Of a DNA stretch of 64,000 nt, positions 1-9,998 are shown piece after piece. This DNA comes from Lentilactobacillus kosonis (GTDB lineage Bacteria > Bacillota > Bacilli > Lactobacillales > Lactobacillaceae). Where the stretch lies: positions 62,001 to 126,000 of the forward strand of contig NZ_BEXA01000002.1 of NCBI RefSeq assembly GCF_003864335.1. The letters run 5' to 3'. The notes beneath the pieces are model-generated. The model searched no databases and was not told the origin of the DNA. It saw nothing but the letters and a program-made list of their open reading frames with translations. The position numbers and the translations under genes were made by a program. Position 1 is the first letter of the stretch. Every line of letters starts with the position of its first letter.

Positions 1-1618
1 AAGCAAGTTGTTCGGCCTTTTTGTCAATATAATAGTCATAGTTTCCTAAGTAGATTTTACTTCCAGTTGCAGAAATTTCGACGGTGGCCGTAGCTAATTG
101 ATTGATAAAATAACGGTCATGGGAAACAAATAGAATGGTACCTTCAAAATCTTTGAGGGCTCGTTCTAAGACTTCTCGGCTGTCGATGTCTAAATGGTTA
201 GTTGGTTCATCCAGAATTAGAAAATTATTGTGTTGCATAGCCAATTTGGTTAGAAGTAATCGAGCCTTTTCGCCACCGGATAGGTCAGCAACAGATTTGT
301 CAACATCGTCGCCAGAGAATAAGAAACTACCTAAAATGCCCCGAATGTCACTTTCATTTACAGTAGGATGGTCATCCCACAGTTCATTTATTACCTTCTT
401 ATTTCGATGAAGGCTTTGCTGTTCTTGATCATAGTAACCAGTGTCAACACAGTTCCGTAACTGACTGATCCTCTGATAAACGGAATTTTACCTAAGATAC
501 TTTTAAGAAGGGTAGATTTACCAACCCCATTAGGGCCGACAATCGCAATCGCTTGGTGGCGTTTAACTTCTAAATTAACTGGTTCACTTAAAACGTGGTC
601 ATAACCAATGGCTGCATCTGTTACCTTAAGGACATTTTCGCCGCTCTTTTTATTCGGAGTGAATAAGAATTTGGCAACTTTAGTATAGTCAGTTGGCTTT
701 TCAATGACGTCCATTTTTTCAAGTTGTTTTCGGCGAGCTTGCGCTTGTTTAGTGGTTGAAGCACGAACAATATTTTTATCAACGAATTCTTGTAACTTGG
801 CGATTTTTGCCTGTTGTTTTTCATATTCGCGCATTCTAGTGGTCGTTCGGAGCTCTTTTTGTTTGATAAAATCAGTATAATTTCCCTGATAATGGGTAAG
901 AGTTTTGTGAGCCATTTCGTAGACTTCGTTGACAATTTGATCAAGAAAATATCGATCATGAGAAATGATTAGTAAAGAGCCCGAATAATTCTTGATATAT
1001 CCTTCTAGCCAAGTAATGGTGTCCACGTCAAGATGGTTCGTGGGTTCATCTAAGATTAACAGATCGGGTTTTTCTAAAAGTAGTTTTGCTAAGGCTAACT
1101 GAGTTTTTTGGCCGCCAGATAATTCATTGATTGGTCGATTGTAGTCAAGTTCGCCAAACCCAAATCCATGGAGGACACCACGAATTTCGGCTTCGTATAC
1201 ATAGCCTCCATTTTGTTCGAAATCAGCTCTTAAATTGTCGTAAGTTTTTGAGATATCCTCAAATTCTTCACTGTCCATTGTTGAACTATTTTGACTGATT
1301 TGAGCCTCTAAATTATGAATTTTTTTGTTCAGTTTCTTTTAATGAATTAAAAACGGATTCCATCTCATCATAAATGGTTTTATTGGAATCCAAACCAGTA
1401 TCTTGGGCGAGATAACCGATTGTTAAATTTTTCTTTTCGGAAATTTGGCCCTCATCAGCAGCCATTTCTCCCATAATAATTTTGACTAACGTTGATTTTC
1501 CGGCACCGTTTTGACCTACAAGGGCAATACGGCTTTTTTCCTGAATATTTAAGTTGACTCCAGAAAAAATATTCTCGCCATTAAAACGTGCAATGTCTTG
1601 GACCTGCAAAATAATCAT
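1..1618 (-). CDS. ABC-F family ATPase (YdiF-like), 3' end outside window, two frameshifts
   Basis: Soluble twin-ATPase protein of the ABC-F group, which acts on ribosomes in translation or antibiotic protection rather than in transport. The first domain has Walker A GQNGAGKST; its signature LSGGQKTQ and Walker B DLLILDEPTNHLD follow, then a charged linker, a second Walker A GPNGVGKST, and a second signature LSGGEKAR with another LDEPTNHLD. No membrane segments are present. The start is the ATG at 1618, behind a GGTGG-type ribosome site. Reading is broken twice: an extra A in the A7 run near 1322-1328 and a missing base near 440-452. Repairing both gives one continuous protein of about 540 residues before the window edge. 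Its position just upstream of and divergent from rex matches the ydiF-rex arrangement of Bacillus and lactobacilli. The exact ABC-F subgroup cannot be fixed without alignment. Confidence 0.85.
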
Positions 1619-1684
1619 GTGGCATCCACCTTTCTAAGTAATAACATTCTACCACATATCAGTAATTTGGAAAAAACTGTGATT

Positions 1685-1752
1685 AATATTTGAAATTATT
1701 TTCACAAGCATACATAGTATGATAGAATAATTAGTGAAGAGAGTTTCACAAA
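1685..1752 (+). promoter_or_regulatory. rex upstream region with Rex-like half sites
   Basis: An 18-bp stretch TTGAAATTATTTTCACAA (about 1690-1707) keeps the right half TTTCACAA of the Rex consensus TTGTGAAATATTTCACAA but only part of the left half. A second TTTCACAA lies at about 1744-1751. A possible promoter, TTCACA then 16 bases then TAGAAT, overlaps the first. This suggests autoregulation by Rex, but the match is imperfect and the call is weak. Confidence 0.3.
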
Positions 1753-1789
1753 CTTTTAAATAATTAATAGATACGAGGAGGAACTATTC

Positions 1790-2407
1790 GTGACGGCTGA
1801 AAGCATTCCAAAGGCGACCGCTAAGCGATTACCAATATATTACCGTTATCTAAACATTCTCCATGATACAGGAAAAGAAAGAATTTCTTCTACGGAACTT
1901 GCTGAAGCCGTTCAGGTTGATTCAGCAACAATCCGTCGAGATTTTTCTTATTTTGGAGCTTTAGGTAAACGAGGTTACGGCTATGATGTTGATAGTCTAC
2001 TTAGTTTTTTTAAACAAATTCTAAATCAAGAGCACTTAACCAATGTCGGCTTAGTGGGGGTTGGTAATTTAGGCCATGCCTTATTGAACTTTAACTTTCA
2101 CAAGGATGGCAATGTCAGAATTTCCGCAGCTTTTGATTCTAATGATGATATCGTTAATACCATTCAAGATGGGGTTCCAGTTTATCCAGTTAGCGATCTG
2201 GATACTCAATTACAGGAACAGCAAATTCAAGTTATCATTCTAACCGTTCCTTCAGACTATGCTCAAGGTGTTGCTGATCAAGCAGTTGCTGGCGGGGTTC
2301 GTGGAATTCTTAACTTTACACCAATTAGAATTTCCGTTCCTGAAAGAGTGTTAGTTCAAAATGTTGACCTAACAAATGAATTACAAACTTTAATTTATTT
2401 TTATTGA
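1790..2407 (+). CDS. rex: Redox-sensing transcriptional repressor Rex
   Basis: DNA-binding repressor that senses the NADH/NAD+ ratio and controls fermentation genes. The 205-residue protein has the expected two-part build: an N-terminal winged helix (about residues 10-80, with [19 protein letters not shown] as the recognition region) and a Rossmann NAD(H)-binding domain starting at [10 protein letters not shown]. The GTG start at 1790 sits 7 bases after GAGGAGG. It is followed by a strong terminator, so it is probably transcribed alone. The length is normal for the family and the frame is intact. Confidence 0.96.
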   Translation: MTAESIPKATAKRLPIYYRYLNILHDTGKERISSTELAEAVQVDSATIRRDFSYFGALGKRGYGYDVDSLLSFFKQILNQEHLTNVGLVGVGNLGHALLNFNFHKDGNVRISAAFDSNDDIVNTIQDGVPVYPVSDLDTQLQEQQIQVIILTVPSDYAQGVADQAVAGGVRGILNFTPIRISVPERVLVQNVDLTNELQTLIYFY

Positions 2408-2428
2408 AAATTTTGGTAATTAGTTTTT

Positions 2429-2460
2429 AAGCCCAAGTGATAAATCACTTGGGCTTTTTT
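2429..2460 (+). terminator. Rho-independent terminator after rex
   Basis: A perfect 13-bp stem (AAGCCCAAGTGAT paired with ATCACTTGGGCTT) with a short loop, followed by a T run. Confidence 0.95.
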
Positions 2461-2501
2461 ATGTTTAGTGAAGTAAAATTTAAATTTTTGGGTGATGAGG
2501 G

Positions 2502-2569
2502 TTGCATTTTATAACGGATAATAATATTATTAATGTCAGTGATTAGCACTTCTAACAAACGAGTGCTAA
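2502..2569 (+). promoter_or_regulatory. groESL promoter with CIRCE operator (HrcA)
   Basis: A SigA-type promoter, TTGCAT (2502-2507), 17 bases, TATTAT (2525-2530). A CIRCE element follows at 2543-2569: TTAGCACTT, 9 bases, GAGTGCTAA, one mismatch from the canonical inverted repeat. Its placement at the transcript start is the classic HrcA repression layout. Confidence 0.93.
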
Positions 2570-2604
2570 CATTGCTAAAAATAACTATTTATGGAGGGAC
2601 TAAC

Positions 2605-2889
2605 GTGTTAAAACCATTAGGAGATCGCGTTATCATCGAAACGCAAGAAGAAGAAGAAAAAACAGTTGGTGGAATTGTGTTAGCAAGTAACGCAAAAGAA
2701 AAGCCTCAAACTGGTAAGGTTGTTGCTGTTGGCTCTGGTCGAGTTTTGGACAACGGTAATACTGTTGCCCCAATCGTTAAGGCTGGCGACGAAGTAATGT
2801 TTGACAAGTACGCAGGTACTGAGGTTGAAGACGGCGACAACTCCTATTTAGTTTTACATGAAAAAGATATTGTTGCTATCGTTGAATAG
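2605..2889 (+). CDS. groS: Co-chaperonin GroES
   Basis: 10-kDa heptameric lid of the GroEL folding chamber in the cytoplasm. The 94-residue protein begins [11 protein letters not shown] and contains the mobile-loop region TVGGIVLAS followed by [14 protein letters not shown], all standard. I start it at GTG 2605, 6 bases after GGAGGG. A longer frame reaching back to 2533 would read through the CIRCE element and lacks a ribosome site. It forms an operon with groEL, 45 bases downstream. Confidence 0.97.
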   Translation: MLKPLGDRVIIETQEEEEKTVGGIVLASNAKEKPQTGKVVAVGSGRVLDNGNTVAPIVKAGDEVMFDKYAGTEVEDGDNSYLVLHEKDIVAIVE

Positions 2890-2931
2890 TTCCGTAAAAA
2901 AATAAAAAAATATTTCATGAGGTGAATTTAA

Positions 2932-4551
<1,620 letters not shown>

Positions 4552-4572
4552 TTTAATAATTAAATTAAATTG

Positions 4573-4601
4573 AGGGCGCTCATATATTGGGCGTCCTTTT
4601 T
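4573..4601 (+). terminator. Terminator after groEL
   Basis: AGGGCGC pairs with GCGTCCT (one G-U pair) around an 11-base loop, then T5. Confidence 0.8.
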
Positions 4602-4635
4602 GTGTTATTGTAGATGTCGGAGAAAGGTATAGGGC

Positions 4636-4664
4636 TTGTTTTTATAGCCAATATGGACTATTAT
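4636..4664 (+). promoter_or_regulatory. Probable kimA promoter
   Basis: TTGTTT, 17 bases, TATTAT. The resulting leader would be only about 45 bases, too short to hold a c-di-AMP (ydaO-type) riboswitch. Confidence 0.55.
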
Positions 4665-4715
4665 TTGTTAGTTCATAATTAGTGCCATTATTAATTTTAA
4701 AGGAGTTAACTCATT

Positions 4716-6557
4716 ATGTGGCGATATATAAAACGACTTCTAATTGGAAAGCCGTTAAAAACTGCCGATGAAGGTGGTCAATCGTTAACAAAATTCAAGG
4801 CTTTGGCCTTATTGTCATCTGATGCGTTATCATCAGTTGCATATGGTACTGAACAGATTACAGCGGTGTTAATTACACTATCTGCTGCGGCCATGATGTA
4901 TCAAATCTGGGTTGCAGCATTGGTTTTAGTATTATTGGCTGCAATCACATTGTCATACCAACAAATTATTCATGCCTATCCATCTGGTGGGGGAGCATAC
5001 GTTGTTGCTAGTACTAACTGGGGACAATCAGCTGGATTAGTAGCTGGAGGTTCGCTATTAGTTGACTATATGCTGACTGTAGCGGTTTCAACTACTTCAG
5101 CTACTGAAGCTATTACTTCGGCAATTCCGTCGTTGTATCAGCATCGAGTGTTAATCTCGTGCTTGATCGTAATTGGAATTATGTTATTGAATTTACGAGG
5201 AATGCGTGAATCGGCCTCGTTCTTAACGTTACCGGTTTACTTATTTATTTTAATGATTTTAGGAATGGTCATTTATGGAATTTTCCAAATTTCAACTGGC
5301 CATATTCAATACCATGCTGCTGCTAATATTGGTTCTCCAGTAGCAGGAATGTCCTTAATTTTATTCTTCAGAGCATTTTCAAGTGGGTCCTCGTCATTAA
5401 CTGGGGTTGAAGCCATCAGTAATGCAGTACCTAACTTCAAGACACCTAAGAGTAAAAACGCTTCTGGAACCCTTGCAATTATGGCAACGATTTTAGCGGT
5501 ATTCTTTGGTGGAATTACGTTCCTAAGTTTCTACATGGGAATTGCCCCTAATGAACACGTAACGGTTCTTTCGCAAATTGGTGAGGGTGTTTTAGGCCAC
5601 GGATTGCTATACTACCTATTACAATTATCCACAGCGATGATTTTAGCGGTTGCTGCTAATACCGGTTTCTCAGCTTTTCCAATTTTGGCTTATAACTTAG
5701 CAAAGGATAAGTTTCTACCTCATGCTTATTTAGATAAGGGTGATCGATTAGGCTATTCTAACGGAATTATTTCGTTAGCATTGGGAGCCATTGTGTTAAT
5801 TCAAATCTTCAATGGTAAGACTAACTCATTGATTCCGTTGTATGCGGTTGGGGTGTTCGTACCATTTACGTTATCGCAATCTGGAATGATTATTCATTGG
5901 ATGCGGAATCGTGGTAAAGCTTGGCCAATGAAGATGGTGATTAACTTTATTGGGGCATTCATCTCATTGGCGTTAGTTGTCTTCTTATTCTTACTAAGAT
6001 TTGAAAATGTTTGGCCATACCTAATTGTTATGCCACTAGTGTTGCGATTGTTTTATAAAATCAATGCCCACTATAAGAAAGTTGCTAAGCAACTGCGGGT
6101 ATCTGATGATGAAACTGAATTAACTCCAGTCCATCACTTTGACGGTTCTACTGTAATCGTGTTGGTCGGTGGGGTGACTAAAGTTACCGCTAGAGCAGTC
6201 AGTTATGCTCAATCAATTGGTGATTATGTAATTGCCATGCATGTATCTTTTGATGCTGATCCTGAAAAAGAACATCAGATTTCTGAAGAATTTAAAAAAG
6301 AATTTCCCGATGTTCGGTTTGTTGATATCCATTCTTCATATAGATCAATTACGCAACCAGCTCTTCGATTCTGTGATGTTATTGCTAAGCGAGCTGCTGA
6401 TCGCAATTACTCTACGACTGTATTGGTTCCACAATTTGTACCACATCATCGATGGGAACATATTCTGCACAATCAAACTAGTCTCAGATTAAGAGCGATT
6501 CTGAATTCACGACAAAACATTATCGTTTCAACTTATAATTACCATTTGCGTGAGTAA
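4716..6557 (+). CDS. kimA: KimA-type high-affinity potassium importer
   Basis: Proton-coupled potassium uptake protein of the KUP/APC superfamily. The first about 440 residues carry around 12 hydrophobic segments; the last about 150 form a soluble Usp-like domain. From memory of Bacillus subtilis KimA (YdaO), several blocks match closely: LIGKPLK at the N-terminus, LSSDALSSVAYGTEQI, YPSGGGAYVV, SLTGVEAISNAVP, LIPLYAVGVF and, in the cytoplasmic part, the STVIVLVGGVTKVT and HSSYRSI blocks. The Usp-like domain is the site where c-di-AMP inhibits KimA in Bacillus. cdaA at the end of this window supplies the likely nucleotide source. The ATG start follows AAAGGAG by 8 bases. A generic amino-acid permease annotation is the main alternative, but the C-terminal domain argues for KimA. 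Confidence 0.85.
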   Translation: MWRYIKRLLIGKPLKTADEGGQSLTKFKALALLSSDALSSVAYGTEQITAVLITLSAAAMMYQIWVAALVLVLLAAITLSYQQIIHAYPSGGGAYVVASTNWGQSAGLVAGGSLLVDYMLTVAVSTTSATEAITSAIPSLYQHRVLISCLIVIGIMLLNLRGMRESASFLTLPVYLFILMILGMVIYGIFQISTGHIQYHAAANIGSPVAGMSLILFFRAFSSGSSSLTGVEAISNAVPNFKTPKSKNASGTLAIMATILAVFFGGITFLSFYMGIAPNEHVTVLSQIGEGVLGHGLLYYLLQLSTAMILAVAANTGFSAFPILAYNLAKDKFLPHAYLDKGDRLGYSNGIISLALGAIVLIQIFNGKTNSLIPLYAVGVFVPFTLSQSGMIIHWMRNRGKAWPMKMVINFIGAFISLALVVFLFLLRFENVWPYLIVMPLVLRLFYKINAHYKKVAKQLRVSDDETELTPVHHFDGSTVIVLVGGVTKVTARAVSYAQSIGDYVIAMHVSFDADPEKEHQISEEFKKEFPDVRFVDIHSSYRSITQPALRFCDVIAKRAADRNYSTTVLVPQFVPHHRWEHILHNQTSLRLRAILNSRQNIIVSTYNYHLRE

Positions 6558-6584
6558 TTGGACTGTGTAATTAAGAAAAGTTAA

Positions 6585-6629
6585 AACGTATTCTTGGGCC
6601 TTGTAAGAGGCTAAAGAATACGTTTTTTT
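6585..6629 (+). terminator. Terminator after kimA
   Basis: AACGTATTCTT pairs with AAGAATACGTT, followed by T7. Confidence 0.92.
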
Positions 6630-6656
6630 GTTGACCACAGATAAAAATGAGTAATA

Positions 6657-6686
6657 AAAAACCGTTAACTTTTAGCTAACGGTTTT
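6657..6686 (-). terminator. Terminator after lrgB
   Basis: AAAACCGTTA and TAACGGTTTT form a 10-bp stem that ends in a T-rich tract on the minus strand, 11 bases past the lrgB stop. Confidence 0.85.
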
Positions 6687-6697
6687 AAATGTTTAAA

Positions 6698-7435
6698 TTA
6701 TAATCCCATCATATGAGCAAAGGTAGGTACAACCAAGTCAACGACGATAGAGATGACAACTACTGAAATGGCAGCCATAGCGCCAGGTACTGAACCAATC
6801 TGGATAGCTTTAGCTGAACCAACGGTATGTCCGGCAGTTCCAAGACCAAGTCCCATTCCAATAGGTTCTTTAAGCCGGAAGATCTTGATTAACCATGAAG
6901 CTAATGCGTAGATCAATACGGCGTTTAGGATACATGCCATTGCGGTAATTGCAGGAGTTCCACCAATAGCGCCAGAAATAGGCATTGCAATCGCAGTTGT
7001 TGCAGCTTGTGGTAGGAGTGAAGCGATTCCGTTATTATCAAGCCCCATAACTTTGGCTACTCCGTAGATTAGGAATAGTGAGATTAATAGTCCAACAATT
7101 AATGATAGCAAGATTTCTAGCCAGAAACGTTTAACAACATCATTTCGTTTGTACAAAGGTACAGCGAAGGCGATTGTTGCTGGATTTAAGAACCAGAAAA
7201 TGATATCTCCACCAGGTTTATAAGCGTTGGTGTAGAACCATGTTACGTCAACGCCGAATGCTTTAGCCATTAACCATAAGGCAAAAATACCTAATACCAT
7301 TCCAACAAATAATGGTTGGAAAATAAATAAACCGTGACTAATTTTGAATAACCATTGACCTAGTAAAAACACGGCCAATGATAAACAAATCCCAAATATT
7401 GGGGTTCCAAGATACGTAAGAATTGTTGTTTGCAT
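6698..7435 (-). CDS. lrgB: LrgB/CidB-family membrane protein
   Basis: Integral membrane partner of LrgA. The 245-residue protein is almost wholly hydrophobic, with about 7 predicted helices, and contains the LrgB signature stretch SLLPQAATTAIAMPIS and the GLGLGTAGHTVGSAKA block near residue 200. Lrg/Cid pairs were first linked to murein hydrolase control, but the Bacillus pair PftAB and Streptococcus mutans LrgAB work as pyruvate importers. Given the CcpA-type site before lrgA, a pyruvate role is plausible here; this is inference. It lies 30 bases downstream of lrgA and is surely co-transcribed. Confidence 0.92.
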   Translation of the reverse strand: MQTTILTYLGTPIFGICLSLAVFLLGQWLFKISHGLFIFQPLFVGMVLGIFALWLMAKAFGVDVTWFYTNAYKPGGDIIFWFLNPATIAFAVPLYKRNDVVKRFWLEILLSLIVGLLISLFLIYGVAKVMGLDNNGIASLLPQAATTAIAMPISGAIGGTPAITAMACILNAVLIYALASWLIKIFRLKEPIGMGLGLGTAGHTVGSAKAIQIGSVPGAMAAISVVVISIVVDLVVPTFAHMMGL

Positions 7436-7465
7436 TATAAGCTCACCCTTTCATTGGTTAGTATT

Positions 7466-7894
7466 TTATTCTTCAACGTTTGCGTCTCTATGGAATACTC
7501 TCTTACGTAACATGATGAAGAATGATGTGGTGTAAGCAACAACAACAAGTAAGATAACAGTTGAAATAATAATTGCAATAATCAATTGTAATCCTTGGGC
7601 CTTCATAATATCTAATGAAGCGGTTAATTGGATACCTGAGGGAACAAACAAGAATGCAATCATACTAATCATAAAGTCGGCGAATTTTTCAACCCACTCA
7701 ATTTTAACGATGTGTAAAACTAGTAGTAAATATAATAGAACTAATCCAATAACTGGAGTTGGAACTGGGAAACCTGCTGGAAACAATGGTGAAATTAAAC
7801 TAGAAACAAATAAAACTGCAGCAAAGATTCCCATTTGAATTAAAATAGGGGCTTCTTTGGTTTCTACTTGTGCAGTATTTTGTTTATCAGCCAT
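7466..7894 (-). CDS. lrgA: LrgA/CidA-family membrane protein
   Basis: Small membrane protein working with LrgB. The 142-residue protein has four hydrophobic segments; the core reads PTPVIGLVLLYLLL followed by FLFVPSGIQL, both typical of LrgA. I start it at the ATG at 7894, 8 bases after AAAGGAG; an upstream in-frame start at 7912 would place the ribosome site inside the coding region. Expression is probably driven by the promoter at 7959-7987 and modulated by carbon source through the adjacent cre-like site. Confidence 0.92.
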   Translation of the reverse strand: MADKQNTAQVETKEAPILIQMGIFAAVLFVSSLISPLFPAGFPVPTPVIGLVLLYLLLVLHIVKIEWVEKFADFMISMIAFLFVPSGIQLTASLDIMKAQGLQLIIAIIISTVILLVVVAYTTSFFIMLRKRVFHRDANVEE

Positions 7895-7958
7895 AACAAA
7901 AACTCCTTTCATCTATAAAGTAACGAAGTTGAACTAAACCGTACGTCTTACAACGTAT

Positions 7959-8015
7959 AGTATAGATGTATTTGTGAAATAACACAATACAAAACGCTTT
8001 CAGATGTTTGTGAAA
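7959..8015 (-). promoter_or_regulatory. lrgA promoter with TTGTG palindrome and cre-like site
   Basis: On the minus strand: -35 TTGTGT (82-87 of 79xx), 17 bases, -10 TATACT (7959-7964). The palindrome TTGTG-6-CACAA (7972-7987) overlaps the -35 and spacer. A cre-like sequence TGAAAGCGTTTTGT (7989-8002, 12 of 14 consensus positions) lies just upstream of the -35. A further TTGTGAAA occurs at 8008-8015 on the plus strand. Confidence 0.55.
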
Positions 8016-8088
8016 GTGAAAACTTGAGCAAAGCTAAATACGGATCTGCCAAAATCTAATTTCAATTGTTACGTAAGCTTAAAGAGCC

Positions 8089-8117
8089 TTGTATTTATTA
8101 GTTGTGATTTGTATAAT
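8089..8117 (+). promoter_or_regulatory. tagO promoter
   Basis: TTGTAT (8089-8094), 17 bases, TATAAT (8112-8117): a near-ideal vegetative promoter about 30 bases before the start codon. Confidence 0.7.
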
Positions 8118-8148
8118 TTACTTAATACTGGATTGTGAGGTTTCATAA

Positions 8149-9240
8149 TTGAGACTTGAAATAATTGTCACATTGTTAGGTACTATGATTATCTCTGCGG
8201 TGTTAACGCCGTTTGTACGACAATTAGCTTTTAAAATTGGAGCGGTTGATAAACCTAACGCTAGACGAGTAAATAAGATTCCAATGCCCACCATTGGTGG
8301 GTTTGCGATTTTTCTATCGTATACATTTGCTACGATGGTTTTATTACGAAATCAGATGCCCACAAAAGAATTGTGGGGGATATTTGGTGGCGAAGTAATC
8401 ATCATTTTAACAGGGTTGATTGATGATATCTTCGAACTTAAACCTCGGCAAAAAATGATTGGGATATCTGCAGCTGCTTTGTGGGTATACTTTTTCGCTG
8501 GTGTGCGGATGACAACTGTTACTTTGCCATTTATCACGATTCATCTGGGATGGATGTCATTACCAATTACATGGTTATGGATTGCAGCAATTACCAATGC
8601 TGTTAATTTAATCGATGGTTTAGATGGATTGGCCACGGGTGTGGGAATTATTGGGTTATCAACTATGGGAATTACTGGGATGTTCTTCCTTAACATCGGC
8701 AATATTTTTGTATCAATTATGATTTTTACATTAGTTGCTGCTTGCATTGGTTTCTTACCATATAATTTCTTTCCAGCAAGGATTTATTTAGGTGATACTG
8801 GAGCGCTGTTCATTGGATTTATGATTTCAGTATTCTCATTATTTGGTTTGAAAAATGCGACGTTTATTACCGTGTTGATTCCAGTTATGATTTTAGGAGT
8901 ACCGATAACAGATACCGTATTTGCAATCTTTAGAAGACTTCTGAATCGTGAACCCATTTCACACGCAGATAAGCGTCATCTACATCATCGGTTAATGCAA
9001 ATGGGTTTGACCCATCGCCAAACTGTATTGGTGATTTATGGAATTGCGTTAATCTTTTCGTTTATCTCACTGTTGTACCCAATCTCAACTTTATGGGGTT
9101 CGGTCCTACTTACGATTGCTTCGCTAGTAGGCTTAGAACTATTTGTTGAGACTATAGGTTTGATGGGTGAATCACGGCAGCCGTTGTTAAATGGGATTAA
9201 AAAACTTGTTAAAGATACAACAAGTAAAAGTAATCATTAA
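8149..9240 (+). CDS. tagO: Undecaprenyl-phosphate GlcNAc-1-phosphate transferase TagO
   Basis: Membrane enzyme that moves GlcNAc-1-phosphate from UDP-GlcNAc to undecaprenyl phosphate, the first step of wall teichoic acid linkage-unit synthesis. The 363-residue protein has about 11 membrane helices and the MraY/WecA family motifs: DKPNARRVNKIPMPTIGG near residue 38, the catalytic LIDDIFELKP near residue 90, NLIDGLDGLA near residue 153, LGDTGALFIGF near residue 214 and the ADKRHLHHR substrate loop near residue 273. The start is TTG at 8149, 10 bases after GTGAGG. A monocistronic transcript is likely, since a promoter lies directly upstream and a hairpin follows. Confidence 0.94.
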   Translation: MRLEIIVTLLGTMIISAVLTPFVRQLAFKIGAVDKPNARRVNKIPMPTIGGFAIFLSYTFATMVLLRNQMPTKELWGIFGGEVIIILTGLIDDIFELKPRQKMIGISAAALWVYFFAGVRMTTVTLPFITIHLGWMSLPITWLWIAAITNAVNLIDGLDGLATGVGIIGLSTMGITGMFFLNIGNIFVSIMIFTLVAACIGFLPYNFFPARIYLGDTGALFIGFMISVFSLFGLKNATFITVLIPVMILGVPITDTVFAIFRRLLNREPISHADKRHLHHRLMQMGLTHRQTVLVIYGIALIFSFISLLYPISTLWGSVLLTIASLVGLELFVETIGLMGESRQPLLNGIKKLVKDTTSKSNH

Positions 9241-9252
9241 CATAAAAGCTAA

Positions 9253-9302
9253 AAATAACCTCCAATTATCTTGTCTTAAGGTAATCGGAGGTTATTTATG
9301 TT
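9253..9302. terminator. Shared terminator between tagO and yigZ
   Basis: AAATAACCTCC pairs with GGAGGTTATTT, with extra pairing inside. It gives a T-rich end on both strands and so can serve both convergent genes. Confidence 0.85.
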
Positions 9303-9309
9303 TAAAAGT

Positions 9310-9950
9310 TTATTTTTCAAAATCAACTTCAAAAATCTCAGTGTCACCAATTGAACTTTTAAATTGGTTGGCTAATAGATTAGTGATATCTTCAAGAAAT
9401 TTGTCGACTTCCTGTTCACTAACAGCCACGGCGATAGTGACTTTATCGGTGTAAGAAGTATCTTTGATTTGATAATTATTTTCTAGTAAATAATAATTTA
9501 ATTTGTCAAGTAGTGGGTATTCAACAGTTAATGAAATGATTTTCTTGTTTATTAACTGAACGAGGCCAATTTCATCAATGGCAGTTGAAACGGAATTACT
9601 GTAGGCCCTGATCAATCCACCAGCTCCTAGCTTTATGCCCCCAAAATAACGTGTAACCACTGCCAATACATTTTTGACGTTATTTTTTTCAAGACTTCTA
9701 GAATTGGAACGCCGGCTGTACCAGAAGGTTCACCATTATCGCTTTCCCGTTGAATTTCGTTACTTTTACCAAGGACGTAGGCATAGCAATTATGGTTGGC
9801 CTTTGAATTGTTGGCACTGATTTGAGCGATTAGTTGCTTTGCCTCAGATTCATCTTCAATTTGTCTTAAATTACAAATAAATCGAGACTTCTTGATTTCT
9901 AGTTCATGAGTCTTATTAGCTTTAATAGTGAGTAAAGGATTTTCTACCAA
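9310..9950 (-). CDS. YigZ/IMPACT family protein (frameshifted)
   Basis: Member of the YigZ (UPF0029/IMPACT) family, two-domain proteins of uncertain biochemical role linked to translation control. The N-terminal part shows KKSRFICNLRQI, NHNCYAYVLG and the GEPSGTAGVPILEVL motif; after the break the sequence continues VTRYFGGIKLGAGGLIRAYS, the family signature, then a C-terminal DUF1949-like fold. Reading breaks near 9685-9691, where one A is missing from an A run (A7 for an expected A8). Repair gives 213 residues, a normal length. Convergent with tagO and divergent from comFA, as in other lactobacilli. Confidence 0.88.
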
Positions 9951-9998
9951 AATAAATTCGCTCCATTTTTACGTACTTAATCATTGAGGTGATTATCT

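Noticed and set aside
4552-4715. c-di-AMP (ydaO-type) riboswitch before kimA
   Set aside because: No conserved ydaO motif is visible and the likely leader is only about 45 bases.
7972-7987. Canonical Rex operator before lrgA
   Set aside because: The palindrome TTGTG-6-CACAA is 16 bp; the Rex site needs 18 bp with TTGTGAA/TTCACAA halves.
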